Positions 8,845-17,516 are shown, counted from the stretch's first letter. The stretch: DNA of 64,000 nucleotides from Paraburkholderia phytofirmans OLGA172 (GCF_001634365.1 NZ_CP014578.1:1116001-1180000); one strand, 5' to 3'. The notes: a model not told the origin generated them from the sequence alone. Numbers and translations: made by a program.

Positions 8845-9029
8845 GGTTACTACCTCCAGACTTTGTTTTGTCCTGCTACGAACAGCCCTGTTCGTAAATC
8901 AGTGACTACAGTCTAGGTAAGAGGGCGCTTAAAATTAAGGCAAGTATCTGGAAAAGATTGTTGTCGAATATGGGTAAACCCTGATTCCAATCGCGATGTC
9001 GTCGCCTTCCTGCTCGGGCAGGGGATGGC

Positions 9030-9335
9030 GCGCGGCGCCGGCGGTCGTTACTGGGGGGCGTATGCAGGTAGGTAATGTCCGCCGCCTTCAGTTCCGAGAC
9101 CAGCGCATCCGACAACTCGAGGACAGCTCTCTGGATGGCGCCATTTGTCCGGGCGGCGTATTGCGGGCGATAGCGAAGCTGTCGTCGATGTGTTGGAGAG
9201 GCTCACCCGCTAAGTCTCGGCGATGGTAGTGGAGCCCTTGTCTCCGGATATCAGGCTCTTTGCCAAGGCGTCGGCGACTTTTGTCGAATAGGAAGCCGTT
9301 GCGCGTGGACTGGATGTGATTAGAAGGATCTGGCT
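9030..9335 (-). pseudogene. Remnant of an FMN-dependent NADH-azoreductase (azoR-like)
   Basis: Three neighbouring frames on the minus strand together read like the N-terminal half of AzoR. ILLITSSPRATASYSTKVAD ends in a stop after TIAET at 9210. AGEPLQHIDDSFAIARNTPP follows in another frame, then ELSDALVSELKAADITYLHT in a third. The order and spacing match the flavodoxin-like fold of AzoR (N-terminal strand with SPR, then a DELxAAD helix before the FMN loop). At least two frameshifts and loss of the C-terminal half make it non-functional. The match is from memory of the family and is moderate. Confidence 0.55.
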
Positions 9336-9568
9336 CGTTGTGCGGTTTCCTTTCAATGCCATTGGGGTGGGGACGACGCTTTTGCCGCAGGATGGTCCGG
9401 TGACAGAAACCCCAGACCGAACGGGGACTCGATCTCGCCTCAATCAGCGATTGACGCCTGTCCCAACGGTTCTCGTCATACTCGAAACACGGCCGTCGGG
9501 TTTAGGCTACGTCCTTTTTCTGATGCCTCTGCGGCGTGCGTCGACGCTAGACTTGTCTACCGATGTGG

Positions 9569-10480
9569 CTAGACCTTAGTTTTGTCGACGACATCGAACA
9601 CGTTGGAGAAGGCGTCCTTCGCGTCACTGATGACGGATGCGTCTCGAATTGTCGTACGTCGCATGTCGCGCCGTGATCTGCGGTCATCATATTCGCCGCC
9701 CCGATGCATGCTCGCAAGGTTATCCCACAGCACGAGGTCGCCAGCTTTCCAATCGACGGAGAACAGATACTGCGGCTGGCTTGTCCACTCTATCAGTTCC
9801 CGCACCAGTGCTTGCCCGTCTTCCCGAGACATGCCAACAATCTCCCGGATGTGCGAAGCAAGGTAGAGCGCGTTGCGGCCGGATGGGTGTGGCAAGACCA
9901 AAGGCTGAAGGGCGGACCCACCGTTGTCGATTTCGTCATCACTGATGTTGTAACCGGCAAGACGTCGAGACCACCAGATTGAGTGAACTGCCTGAAGGCC
10001 ATCGATACGGTCCTTCATGTTGGATGGCAGATCCTCATAGGCTGATCGTGTGTCGGCGAACCACGTCTCACCACCCGAAGCGGGCACTTCGTGCGCGAGC
10101 AGCAAAGAGTAAGACGATCGTGTTGGAACGAAGGAGGCGTCGGTGTGCCAAAGCTGATTTCCCCGATTGAACATGAGGTCACGTGGATCATGTTTGATGT
10201 TGCCTTCATCGTCCAGGTTACCAACATCGATCAACTCGCGCCGACCAAAACGAGGTGGCTTATCCGGGCGGATGGGGGCAAGTTCGAGCTGGCCAAAGAT
10301 CCGGCTAAACGCAATGTGGGCGTCATTATCAAGGTTGGTCTGGCGGAACACACAGACGCCCCAGGTGCTGGCTGCGCGCAGAAGTTCTGCCTGGACAGTT
10401 GCGTCAAGCGGGGCGGAAATGTCCACGCCGGAAATTTCGGCTCCAAAGCGTGGCAGGATGGGTTCAACAGTCAGCGTCAT
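9569..10480 (-). CDS. TauD/TfdA-family 2-oxoglutarate-dependent dioxygenase, copy 1
   Basis: The protein has 303 residues. The Fe(II) ligands are visible as WHTDASF (HxD, about residue 111) and the distal His in NLASMHRGGEYD, with the 2-oxoglutarate-binding Arg in RRDMRRTTI. The general layout resembles TfdA-type aryloxyalkanoate dioxygenases, which couple oxidation of 2-oxoglutarate to ether cleavage of compounds such as 2,4-D; taurine-type substrates remain possible. GGAGGAG precedes the ATG. A second copy at 16502-17413 is almost identical, differing by one internal residue (Tyr here, Cys there, in NAL-LASH) and the last two residues. The regulator that should face it is deleted here but intact at copy 2. 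Confidence 0.85.
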   Translation of the reverse strand: MTLTVEPILPRFGAEISGVDISAPLDATVQAELLRAASTWGVCVFRQTNLDNDAHIAFSRIFGQLELAPIRPDKPPRFGRRELIDVGNLDDEGNIKHDPRDLMFNRGNQLWHTDASFVPTRSSYSLLLAHEVPASGGETWFADTRSAYEDLPSNMKDRIDGLQAVHSIWWSRRLAGYNISDDEIDNGGSALQPLVLPHPSGRNALYLASHIREIVGMSREDGQALVRELIEWTSQPQYLFSVDWKAGDLVLWDNLASMHRGGEYDDRRSRRDMRRTTIRDASVISDAKDAFSNVFDVVDKTKV

Positions 10481-10514
10481 GATGCTCCTCCTAGTTCTTG
10501 ATGATGGAGCAGCA
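9577..10514. repeat. Long direct repeat, copy 1 (pair at 16510-17447)
   Basis: About 938 bases are repeated in direct orientation 6,933 bases downstream with, by eye, a single base difference inside (T at 9853 versus C in the partner). The repeat covers the whole dioxygenase gene except its last two codons, plus its ribosome-binding region. Beyond it, toward the LysR side, similarity continues at a lower level. Recombination between the copies would delete or amplify the 6.9 kb between them. Confidence 0.92.
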
Positions 10515-10883
10515 AGATACCTTGAAATCAGACGCGTGATAATTAGCTATATCGTTCCCAGATATGTTCCCACGAGTTGCAAACGAGCATGTGCCCGAAA
10601 CGACACGGGCCGCCGTATTTCCCGGTGTCATCGTCGTGATAGGTCGCACTGAGGGCGCGGATCGTCGCATACCGACCTGTCCGTATACATCCCGTCTTTT
10701 CAACCGATAGTATGGATCTACTGATGAAGCTCGTCAGAGCTGGCATCGGCATTGCATTGGTACCCTCCGTACTACTGGATAAGTCGGAGCAGACTGATTT
10801 GAAAGTTTTACTAACCGAATAACGCATTGAACCGCTTTTGCTTAAAGCCATGATGCCCGACTATCGACTCGGTGCACAACCCA
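10515..10883 (+). pseudogene. Deleted LysR gene beside dioxygenase copy 1 (remnant A)
   Basis: This is a wreck of the regulator that is intact at 17517-18404. The first dozen codons (from the CATGTGCCCGAAACG region) are recognisable, then the sequence jumps to the codons for FPGVIV, then to VIGRTEGADRRIPTCP, then to STDSMDLLMKLVRAGIGIAL through to the YRLGAQPI region. There is a stop in place of the Trp in VLLTEW. Several internal deletions are therefore present. The upstream operator-promoter region at about 10515-10570 is kept. It joins remnant B head to head near 10883. Confidence 0.85.
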
Positions 10884-11033
10884 TCCTCCCCGGAATCGGG
10901 TGGGCAGCACCGAAAACTCGACGCCAAATCTTTCCTGCAGCGGATGAACCTGTTGGTTGACGAACGGTATATCGACGATGACACCGGGAAATACGGCGGC
11001 CCGTGTCGTTTCGGGAACATCGCTCATTTGCAA
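10884..11033 (-). pseudogene. Inverted remnant of the same LysR gene (remnant B)
   Basis: On the minus strand the codons read MSDVPETTRAAVFPGVIVDI, then PFVNQQVHPLQERFGVEFSV, then LPTRF, and stop matching near 10884. Compared with the intact gene, about 100 codons between the N-terminus (MSDMLETMRAAV) and FPGVIVD are missing, exactly as in remnants A and D. Its divergent partner is the dioxygenase fragment at 11130. The gene cannot make a DNA-binding domain. Confidence 0.85.
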
Positions 11034-11129
11034 CTCCTGGGAACATATCTGGGAACGATATAGCTAATTATCACGCGTCTGATTTCAAGGTATCTTGCTG
11101 CTCCATCATCAAGAACTAGGAGGCGCATC
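11034..11129. promoter_or_regulatory. Copy of the LysR/dioxygenase divergent control region (inverted)
   Basis: The AT-rich block around GCTAATTATCACGCGTCT is the inverted copy of the region between the dioxygenase and LysR genes at 10481-10570 and 17414-17516. In LysR systems this is where the regulator binds. Four versions of it exist in the window; only the one at 17414-17516 lies between two intact genes. Confidence 0.6.
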
Positions 11130-11253
11130 ATGACCCGGACAGCTGAGCCCATCCTGCCACGCTTTGGATCTGAAATTTCCGGCGTGGACATTCCTGCCCC
11201 GCTCGACGCAACTGTCCAGGCAGAACTTCTGCGCGCAGCCGGCGCCTGTGGGA
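11130..11253 (+). pseudogene. N-terminal fragment of the TfdA/TauD-like dioxygenase (remnant B)
   Basis: The translation begins MTRTAEPILPRFGSEISG, then VDIPAPLDATVQAELLRAAG, and matches residues 1-40 of the full copies with several substitutions. It then breaks off at ACGTG. It is clearly more diverged than the two full copies are from each other, so it derives from an older duplication or a related allele. GGAGG before the ATG is kept, so a short hybrid peptide could be made, but it lacks all iron ligands. Confidence 0.85.
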
Positions 11254-11440
11254 CCGGTTGGATCGATCGTTGGGCCCTTAGCCGCGGGACTGCTACTCGG
11301 CTTGAGCTGGACAGCTCGCGACAGCTTATCGATCAAAGCGTTACAGAGCTTATTGCGCGGCGTGGTAATCGGGAGCATTCGCACTGGTGCGCCGCCCACA
11401 AAGCCGTTTGGCAGATGCAGGGCTGTTTCGTGTGCTGAAA
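11254..11440 (+). pseudogene. Fragment of an MFS transporter C-terminal region
   Basis: In the frame starting GPVGSIVGPLAAGLLLGLSW the sequence resembles the conserved GxGRxGSIxGP-LLAG helix near the end of aromatic acid:H+ symporters (compare APIIGPLAAGQLL in the transporter at 21780-22719). It is joined directly to the dioxygenase fragment and followed by unrelated codons. It has no start and is not functional. Confidence 0.5.
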
Positions 11441-11751
11441 TTCCGTTCCTCCCACGGACGTAAACCTGGTCGATGATTCGCTCACCTGAAGAGGAGTTGG
11501 CGCAGCGTGCGAGATTTTATTGCTTCAGCATACGCTCTGGACTCGCGAGAATTTATCAGGAACCGAGTGACGGGTTCTGTTTCAGCAAGGCTAGAGATCA
11601 AGCAATGGCGACGTTTCCAAACGGTTTTGATGTGGTGCGCGGCAAGCGCCCTGTCGATTACAACATGAAGTTGATATGTCGCGGAGACCGGAAATCGCTG
11701 TTCGAGAATTAGAGTCCGTCAACGACACGGTAAAACTTATAGGCGAAGAAA
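11441..11751 (+). other. No recognisable gene
   Basis: About 310 bases before the vanA-like pseudogene. A 79-codon frame at 11473-11712 exists; its end (GFDVVRGKRPVDYNMKLICR) has plausible protein composition, but I recognise no family and it has no clear ribosome site. It is probably the tail of another broken gene. Confidence 0.5.
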
Positions 11752-12330
11752 ATGTATCCACTTGCAGAAGGCATGTTCGCGCCGCTCAACCAATGGTATG
11801 TGGCGGCCTGGTCCAACGAAGTGACGCGCGAACCCATGGAGCGCATGCTGCTGGACGAGACGGTTGTTATGTACCGCAATCCGGCGGGGGAGCCTATAGC
11901 AGTGGCGGGAAAGTGCCTTCATCGAGGTTATCCGCTCAGCAAGGGCTTACTGATAGGCGATGAGATCGAGTGCGGTTATCACAAACTTCGTTTTCAACCC
12001 AATGGCGCTTGCAGCTTGATTCCTAGTCAGAATGTGATTCCGAAAGGCTGCAAGATCAAGGCATACCCTGTTGCGGGGCGCGGGTAATGGATCTGGATCT
12101 GGATGGGAGACCCGGCGTTCGCCGACGAGAGCCTGATCCCCGATCATTTCGACATCGGGCTTTCGAATCCCGAATACAAGTGCATCGGCGGTTGGTATAA
12201 GCCCGTGCCTGGCCGCTATATGCTCATGCACGACAACCTATTTGATCTGACGCACCTTGGCTACCTGCATCGCAACACGTTTGGCGGCGGCGCAGACGAG
12301 GCTCCTATCCTGGGAACTGGACTTAATTAA
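11752..12330 (+). pseudogene. vanA: Vanillate O-demethylase oxygenase-like (VanA) Rieske protein, broken
   Basis: The first 111 codons encode the Rieske domain of a VanA-type oxygenase: MYPLAEGMFAPLNQWYVAAW, then the cluster ligands CLHRGYPLSKG and ECGYH. A TAA at 12085 interrupts the frame just before WIWIWMGDP. The same frame then continues through DLTHLGYLHRNTFGG, which carries part of the iron-binding motif (D..H....H). After PILGTGL at about 12325 the match is lost, so about half of the catalytic domain is missing. VanA removes the methyl group of vanillate as formaldehyde, which fits the formaldehyde-gene remnants nearby. Confidence 0.85.
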
Positions 12331-12391
12331 ACGCGAACCCGAAGTCAGTGTCGCACCGCTTCAGGCTTGCCTGCTGCCAGGGAAAGTTACC

Positions 12392-12960
12392 ATGCTTACT
12401 GTAAAAGTGACAAGCAAGACTGTCGTTGCCGACGGGATTTGTTCGTTCGAGCTAACGAGCGCGGAAGGCGTCTTGCTGCCTGCATTCTCGGCCGGATCGC
12501 ATATCGAGGTTCACTTACCCGGTGGACTGATTCGGCAATATTCACTTTGCAACAATCCTGACGAGAACCATCGCTACGTCATAGGGGTGTTAAAGGACCC
12601 TGGCTCTCGGGGGGGCTCGGTTGCCATGCATGAGCTCATGGAAGGGGCCGAGATTGTCATTGGTGAGCCGAAAAATCACTTCGCGCTCGCGCGGCATGCC
12701 ACACACTCCATCCTCGTTGCCGGAGGAATCGGAATTACACCTCTCCTGTGTATGGCAAAACGCCTGGTAAACGAAGGCGCCTCCTTCGAACTGCACTACT
12801 GCGCCCGCACGCTCGACAAGATCGCCTTCAAGGAACGGTTTAGGCTCCACGATCTGGTTTCCAACACGTTTCTTCATCTCGACGATCACGGCGACTCGCA
12901 GCAATTCAATACGCGCGCGACCTTCAGTCGGAGTGCCGACCCCGGCACTCACGTCTATCG
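12392..12960 (+). pseudogene. vanB: Vanillate demethylase reductase-like (VanB), truncated and fused
   Basis: From the ATG at 12392 the protein reads as a phthalate-dioxygenase-reductase type flavoprotein: FELTSAEGVLLPAFSAGSHI, the FMN-binding RQYSLCNN, and the NAD-binding ILVAGGIGITPLLCMAKRL. The family is about 315 residues and ends in a plant-type [2Fe-2S] domain. Here the match stops at GTHVY near residue 190, and the DNA continues as a formaldehyde dehydrogenase fragment in another frame. It therefore lacks the iron-sulfur domain needed to pass electrons to VanA. The frame closes at 12970. Confidence 0.85.
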
Positions 12961-13495
12961 CGCGCCTTGAACACGCGAAGAGAATGGGCTTTGAAACGGT
13001 CAACCTAGCAAGCGACGCGTCACTTGTTAAACAGATCAAACATATCGTTCGGAAGCCGGAAGTGGATTGCGCCGTCGATTGCGTTGGATTCGAAGCTCGT
13101 GGCCACGGAAGCTCGGGATCGCAGCACGAGGCCCCGGCGACCGTGCTGAACTCCCTGATGGAGATCACGCGAGCAGCAGGCAACATCGGAGTTCCTGGCT
13201 TGTATGTAACCGGCGATCCAGGCGCTATCGACGAAGCGGCGAAGCGGGGTAGTCTGAGTGTGCGGCTGGGCCTTGGATGGGCGAAGTCACACAACTTTTT
13301 CACGGGCCAGACGCCTGTGATGAAGTACAACAATCAGTTGATGATGGCCATCCCGGGCGGCGCATTAATATCGCCGAAGTGGTCAATGTAGAAGTGATTT
13401 CGCTCGATGATGCACCGAAGGGATATGAGGCATTCGATGCAGGCGCTGCCAAGAAGTTCGTGCTCGATCCGCATGGTTTGTTGCGGGCAAATTGA
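12961..13495 (+). pseudogene. fdhA: Glutathione-independent formaldehyde dehydrogenase (FdhA-like), 3' fragment with frameshift
   Basis: The C-terminal half of a zinc-dependent formaldehyde dehydrogenase is visible: RLEHAKRMGFETVNLASDAS, VDCAVDCVGFEARGHG, NSLMEITRAAGNIGVPGLYV, then WAKSHNFFTGQTPVMKYN. Near 13370 the frame shifts, and the ending INIAEVVNVEVISLDDAPKG through KKFVLDPHG is read in a second frame to the TGA at 13493. The N-terminal catalytic zinc domain is missing. It is part of a vanAB-fdhA arrangement in which formaldehyde from vanillate would be oxidised to formate. Confidence 0.85.
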
Positions 13496-13571
13496 GCGCC
13501 CTCGGCGCCAGACTACTTGTCATGTTATCTGATTCTTACAGACATGCTCCGGGGCGGCAAGATCAACGTGA

Positions 13572-14348
13572 ATGAAATCCTACTCAAGAGAAAGAAAAAG
13601 AAGTGCTTGTGCGTCGCATGATGCCGCCGGAACACGCGCTGGTTTCGGCGCTGTCCAGCGAAGGGAGAATTACGGAACATACGTTGTACAGGTGACGCCG
13701 AGAGGCGGAAGGATAAGGGTTGGCCGTGCCGGGCGATGGGAAGAATTTCTAGGGATGGTTTTCGGAAAACAGATTGAAGTGGTGCTGGAGACCACGCTGC
13801 TCGATGCAGTGGATGTGGCCGAGTACTGTCGTCTTGAGGTTCTTTATCCGGAACAGATATCCGCTTGGCGAACCGCTTGTCGTCCGGCTAATGCAAATGC
13901 CGCGGAGCAGGCACGCGAGCAGCGCCAGCAGTCGAAAGAGGACGGGAAGCGCGTTCAGCAACTCGAGAGAAATTGCAGCGCGAGAAGGCGCTGGCGGAAG
14001 CGGCCGCGGTGCCGATTCTGAGAAACAGGCCCAGGAGATCTGGCGAGACAAAGAGGACGATTGATCAAAGTCCCGGATCAACTGTTACAGGTATCGTTGA
14101 TTCGCGAGGCAGCGCAAGTCATGCTGCCGGCTGTAGAAGACAGGCGACGAACTGGGCGTGAGCCTGGACACGTTCCAACGCTGTGTGGGAAGCGGCGATG
14201 CGGTGCTCGCCGCACGACGACAGGGCGGTCACCGCCGGGCAACAAGCTGAGTGAGGCACAAGGGCTCCAGATTCTGGAGGTCGCAAACTACGGCCTCGGC
14301 GGTGATCTTTTCACCGTCATACCAGGCCTCACCGACGCGTTGCGTTGA
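13572..14348 (+). mobile_element. Degenerate IS3-family element (orfA and start of orfB)
   Basis: Three frames together give an IS3-type OrfA. KSYSRERK is followed after a shift by RRMMPPEHALVSALSSEGRI and ITEHTLYR. Then LLDAVDVAEYCRLEVLYPEQ and ISAWRTACR run through a coiled-coil rich in Glu, Gln and Lys to about 14064. The following bases resemble the helix-turn-helix part of OrfB (SLDTFQRCVG, then NKLSEAQGLQILEVA). Frameshifts are numerous, and the integrase core is absent. It is a dead fragment. Confidence 0.7.
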
Positions 14349-14418
14349 ATCTCCACATGGCGGCGCGATACGGCGCCTGAAGACTGAATTATTACCACAA
14401 AGACGAGGAGACAAGAAA

Positions 14419-15579
14419 ATGCGTGCGCATTCGCAATCCGTACCGACCGTGATCCGCTTTGCCGCGATCGCGTCCACTATAGCGTGTTACGGTTCGCCTG
14501 CCGTTGCCCAGTCATCGGTGACGCTCTACGGGACGATCGATTCGGGGCTGTTTTATCAGAGCGCGTCGGCAGCTTCGCTCAGTCCGAAAGCGGCCAATAC
14601 GGGGAGCGTTTTTGCCGTGAAGGACGGCGGCGTGTCACCGAGCAACTGGGGCATTAAAGGAACCGAGGACCTGGGCGGCGGTTACCAGGTTTTTTTCAGG
14701 TTGCAGAATGGATTTAGTAGTACGAATGGAAAATCGATCATTGGAGACAACACGGCACCGACCAGTTCAATTTTCAATCAAATGGCTTATATCGGCTTAT
14801 CGGGATCATTCGGCGCCGTGACGGTTGGCCGACAACTGGCGCCCATGGCGTTTGCAATACAAGCCACCGACGTTCGCGGAGCCGCGTACTTTGGCAGCGC
14901 TCTCATGGCGTGGGTTGGCATGAATACGGCCGCGGGGTGGAGCCTCGGTAGCACCAATGCACCTCTGGGGGCTTTGTTTGAAAGCAACGCGATCGTATAT
15001 AGGTCTCCGACCGTCTCTGGATTCACCGGCTCTCTGGAATTCGCCCTCGGAGGCGTCCCGGGGAGCTTTCAGGCCAACACGCGCGAGTCGGTGGTGTTGC
15101 AGTACGCCAACTATGGACTTCACCTCTCGGCGCTCTATTACAACGGTCACGACGCCAATCCCATTCCACTCACAGCGCCTGCAACCGGTGTCGCGAACAA
15201 TCGAATGATTTACTTTGGTGCACTCTATGACTTTGCGAACTTTTCGTTCTCGGCTTCTTACAGCAACGGCAGGAATCCAGCCGAATCCAACTTGGTCGAT
15301 ATCGACATGTATTCTGCCGGGGTGGGATATGTGTTCTCGCCGGCTCTAACGGTGACGAGCGGGATCTACTACCTGAAGGACAGGCATGATTCGACCAACA
15401 AGTCCGTGATGTTTGCGGTCGTGGCGGACTATCAACTCTCGAAGACAACCACCGTGTACGCGCAATTGGGCCATGTGAACAATCAGGGAAATATGACCGA
15501 TATGGTGGCATATGGCGAGCTAGCGGCTCCCGGCACGTCGACGGTGGCGGTGAATGTCGGTATTCGCCATCAATTCTGA
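14419..15579 (+). CDS. Gram-negative porin (Burkholderia OmpC-like)
   Basis: The protein has 386 residues. A signal peptide ends at PAVAQS, directly followed by SVTLYGTIDSGLFYQ, the usual first strand of Burkholderiales general porins. Other family marks are WGIKGTEDLGGGYQVFFRLQ, MAYIGLSGSFGAVTVGRQ, and a final aromatic strand NVGIRHQF ending in Phe, which is needed for Bam-dependent outer membrane assembly. GAGGAGACAAG precedes the ATG at 14419. It is one of the few intact genes between the two dioxygenase copies and may help uptake of anionic substrates; that role is inferred. Confidence 0.92.
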   Translation: MRAHSQSVPTVIRFAAIASTIACYGSPAVAQSSVTLYGTIDSGLFYQSASAASLSPKAANTGSVFAVKDGGVSPSNWGIKGTEDLGGGYQVFFRLQNGFSSTNGKSIIGDNTAPTSSIFNQMAYIGLSGSFGAVTVGRQLAPMAFAIQATDVRGAAYFGSALMAWVGMNTAAGWSLGSTNAPLGALFESNAIVYRSPTVSGFTGSLEFALGGVPGSFQANTRESVVLQYANYGLHLSALYYNGHDANPIPLTAPATGVANNRMIYFGALYDFANFSFSASYSNGRNPAESNLVDIDMYSAGVGYVFSPALTVTSGIYYLKDRHDSTNKSVMFAVVADYQLSKTTTVYAQLGHVNNQGNMTDMVAYGELAAPGTSTVAVNVGIRHQF

Positions 15580-15589
15580 CATCTGCTGT

Positions 15590-16043
15590 GGGGGTCCCAT
15601 CGAACGGCCTGATATGCCCATCCGGTTTGTGTTCACTGGAAGACTGGTGGCGATTACCTCAGGCTGTTCGTGCAAGACGGATGAGTACATGCAGTAATGA
15701 CGACACACGGTTCCCGAGTGGCGTCTACCTAAAACCCGGCTCCGATCCGAACGTCCCAAGCATCCGGCTCGTCGACGACGCCCTCTCCACGCGGACTTGT
15801 ATCAGGAGTGACGATGGCAATGCCATGTTCCGCAACGTACCGTTGAGCGCCGGCCTTGATCGCGAGGGTCTCCTCGCTGCATGAGAAGCCGGCCAGAAAA
15901 AGCAGGGCTGGCACTTTGCCACGCGACGCTTGCGGCGGAAGATACACACCAAAGCACATCGATCCTCCGACCGAAGAGGAATCCTGATGATAGAAACACT
16001 GCAAGGCCCAGAAAGTCATGTATTCAGATGGTAGTTCTAGCAC
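15590..16043 (-). pseudogene. fghA: S-formylglutathione hydrolase (FghA / esterase D-like), broken
   Basis: On the minus strand the start (GTG at 16043) reads LELPSEYMTFWALQCFYHQD, then CFGVYLPPQAS and VPALLFLAGFSCSEETLAIK, which are esterase D signatures. A TAG follows GAGF at 15729, where the family has Tyr. After it, codons in a shifted frame give YCMYSSVLHEQPEVIATSLP and GISGRSMG, the nucleophile motif GHSMGG with His replaced by Arg. Similarity then ends. Stop, frameshift and truncation make it inactive. FghA works in glutathione-dependent formaldehyde oxidation, so this is a second broken formaldehyde gene. Confidence 0.8.
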
Positions 16044-16171
16044 TGTTCGACCTTAACCATACAGTACGACCGAGCGAATCGATTAGCGCTTTTCAACCAA
16101 CTCCAAATGGACGTCCACCTCGCTTGGGGCTGGTGGCAGCATTTCTCTCCCGAGCATTTAAATGTTTGCCA

Positions 16172-16420
16172 TCAGGCAGCCGGCTGATATGTCTGCATTG
16201 AGGGCGCTCGTGTAGCTGGCGGATAGACATTCCACGAACCATCGGTGTGACGAAAAAACACAATCGCCAAAGAGCCATGTGGACGAACTACGCCAACACG
16301 AACGTATCGAGCCCCGCTAGGCATCACGCGGCCGAAATCGAACACCTGAACAGGCATTGCCGGAGTGGACTGGAACCACTTTTCAACTGACAGGCGCAAC
16401 GATCGTTCGCGAGTTTTCAT
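16172..16420 (-). CDS. Small conserved-looking protein, function unknown
   Basis: An 82-residue protein starts at the ATG at 16420, preceded by GGAAAGGAG. The translation MKTRERSLRLSVEKWFQSTP, then VFDFGRVMPSGARYVRVGVV and FFRHTDGSWNVYPP has balanced composition and a likely beta-rich fold, and seems genuine. It has no signal peptide or membrane segment. I recognise no named domain. A GTG at 16441 is an alternative start but lies inside the ribosome-binding purine stretch. It stands alone, next to dioxygenase copy 2. Confidence 0.6.
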   Translation of the reverse strand: MKTRERSLRLSVEKWFQSTPAMPVQVFDFGRVMPSGARYVRVGVVRPHGSLAIVFFRHTDGSWNVYPPATRAPSMQTYQPAA

Positions 16421-16501
16421 CAATGCGCTCCTTTCCTGCACGCCTTATCCCCGGTTCGGTTAATCCGGCTTCGGATGCGTGCTATTTTCTTGCTCTGTGC
16501 A

Positions 16502-17413
16502 CTAGGCTGTAGTTTTGTCGACGACATCGAACACGTTGGAGAAGGCGTCCTTCGCGTCACTGATGACGGATGCGTCTCGAATTGTCGTACGTCGCATGTC
16601 GCGCCGTGATCTGCGGTCATCATATTCGCCGCCCCGATGCATGCTCGCAAGGTTATCCCACAGCACGAGGTCGCCAGCTTTCCAATCGACGGAGAACAGA
16701 TACTGCGGCTGGCTTGTCCACTCTATCAGTTCCCGCACCAGTGCTTGCCCGTCTTCCCGAGACATGCCAACAATCTCCCGGATGTGCGAAGCAAGGCAGA
16801 GCGCGTTGCGGCCGGATGGGTGTGGCAAGACCAAAGGCTGAAGGGCGGACCCACCGTTGTCGATTTCGTCATCACTGATGTTGTAACCGGCAAGACGTCG
16901 AGACCACCAGATTGAGTGAACTGCCTGAAGGCCATCGATACGGTCCTTCATGTTGGATGGCAGATCCTCATAGGCTGATCGTGTGTCGGCGAACCACGTC
17001 TCACCACCCGAAGCGGGCACTTCGTGCGCGAGCAGCAAAGAGTAAGACGATCGTGTTGGAACGAAGGAGGCGTCGGTGTGCCAAAGCTGATTTCCCCGAT
17101 TGAACATGAGGTCACGTGGATCATGTTTGATGTTGCCTTCATCGTCCAGGTTACCAACATCGATCAACTCGCGCCGACCAAAACGAGGTGGCTTATCCGG
17201 GCGGATGGGGGCAAGTTCGAGCTGGCCAAAGATCCGGCTAAACGCAATGTGGGCGTCATTATCAAGGTTGGTCTGGCGGAACACACAGACGCCCCAGGTG
17301 CTGGCTGCGCGCAGAAGTTCTGCCTGGACAGTTGCGTCAAGCGGGGCGGAAATGTCCACGCCGGAAATTTCGGCTCCAAAGCGTGGCAGGATGGGTTCAA
17401 CAGTCAGCGTCAT
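16502..17413 (-). CDS. TauD/TfdA-family 2-oxoglutarate-dependent dioxygenase, copy 2
   Basis: The 303-residue protein matches the copy at 9569-10480 except for one internal residue (NALCLASH here, NALYLASH there) and the last two residues (TA instead of KV). The iron ligands WHTDASF and NLASMHRGG and the Arg in RRDMRRTTI are all kept. This copy faces an intact LysR gene across a 103-base divergent promoter region, so it is probably the regulated, ancestral arrangement. A TfdA-like role in cleaving an aryloxyalkanoate is suggested by the tfdCDEF cluster in the same window but is not proven. Confidence 0.86.
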   Translation of the reverse strand: MTLTVEPILPRFGAEISGVDISAPLDATVQAELLRAASTWGVCVFRQTNLDNDAHIAFSRIFGQLELAPIRPDKPPRFGRRELIDVGNLDDEGNIKHDPRDLMFNRGNQLWHTDASFVPTRSSYSLLLAHEVPASGGETWFADTRSAYEDLPSNMKDRIDGLQAVHSIWWSRRLAGYNISDDEIDNGGSALQPLVLPHPSGRNALCLASHIREIVGMSREDGQALVRELIEWTSQPQYLFSVDWKAGDLVLWDNLASMHRGGEYDDRRSRRDMRRTTIRDASVISDAKDAFSNVFDVVDKTTA

Positions 17414-17447
17414 GATGCTCCTCCTAGTTCTTGATGATGGAGCAGCA
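16510..17447. repeat. Long direct repeat, copy 2 (pair at 9577-10514)
   Basis: Partner of the block at 9577. Identity begins exactly three bases after the T/G difference preceding TAGTTTTGTCG and ends in the leader, where ACCTTG in copy 1 is replaced by TTAACTTG here. The near-perfect identity contrasts with the clear divergence of the neighbouring LysR remnants, which suggests recent duplication or gene conversion limited to the dioxygenase gene. Confidence 0.92.
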
Positions 17448-17516
17448 AGATTAACTTGAAATCAGGCGCGTGATAATCGACTATATGGTTCCCAGATGTG
17501 TTCTCAGGAGTTGCAA
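17414..17516. promoter_or_regulatory. Divergent control region, dioxygenase / LysR
   Basis: The 103 bases separate two divergent intact genes. They contain the AT-rich block GCGTGATAATCGACTATATG, related to but distinct from GCGTGATAATTAGCTATATC in the other copies. LysR regulators normally bind such a shared region and activate the divergent gene while repressing their own. The binding half-sites cannot be fixed without footprinting. Confidence 0.55.

Noticed and set aside
9569-10480. Calling the dioxygenase tfdA outright
   Set aside because: Iron and 2-oxoglutarate ligands fit the TauD/TfdA family, but substrate-pocket residues that would prove 2,4-D specificity cannot be judged by eye.
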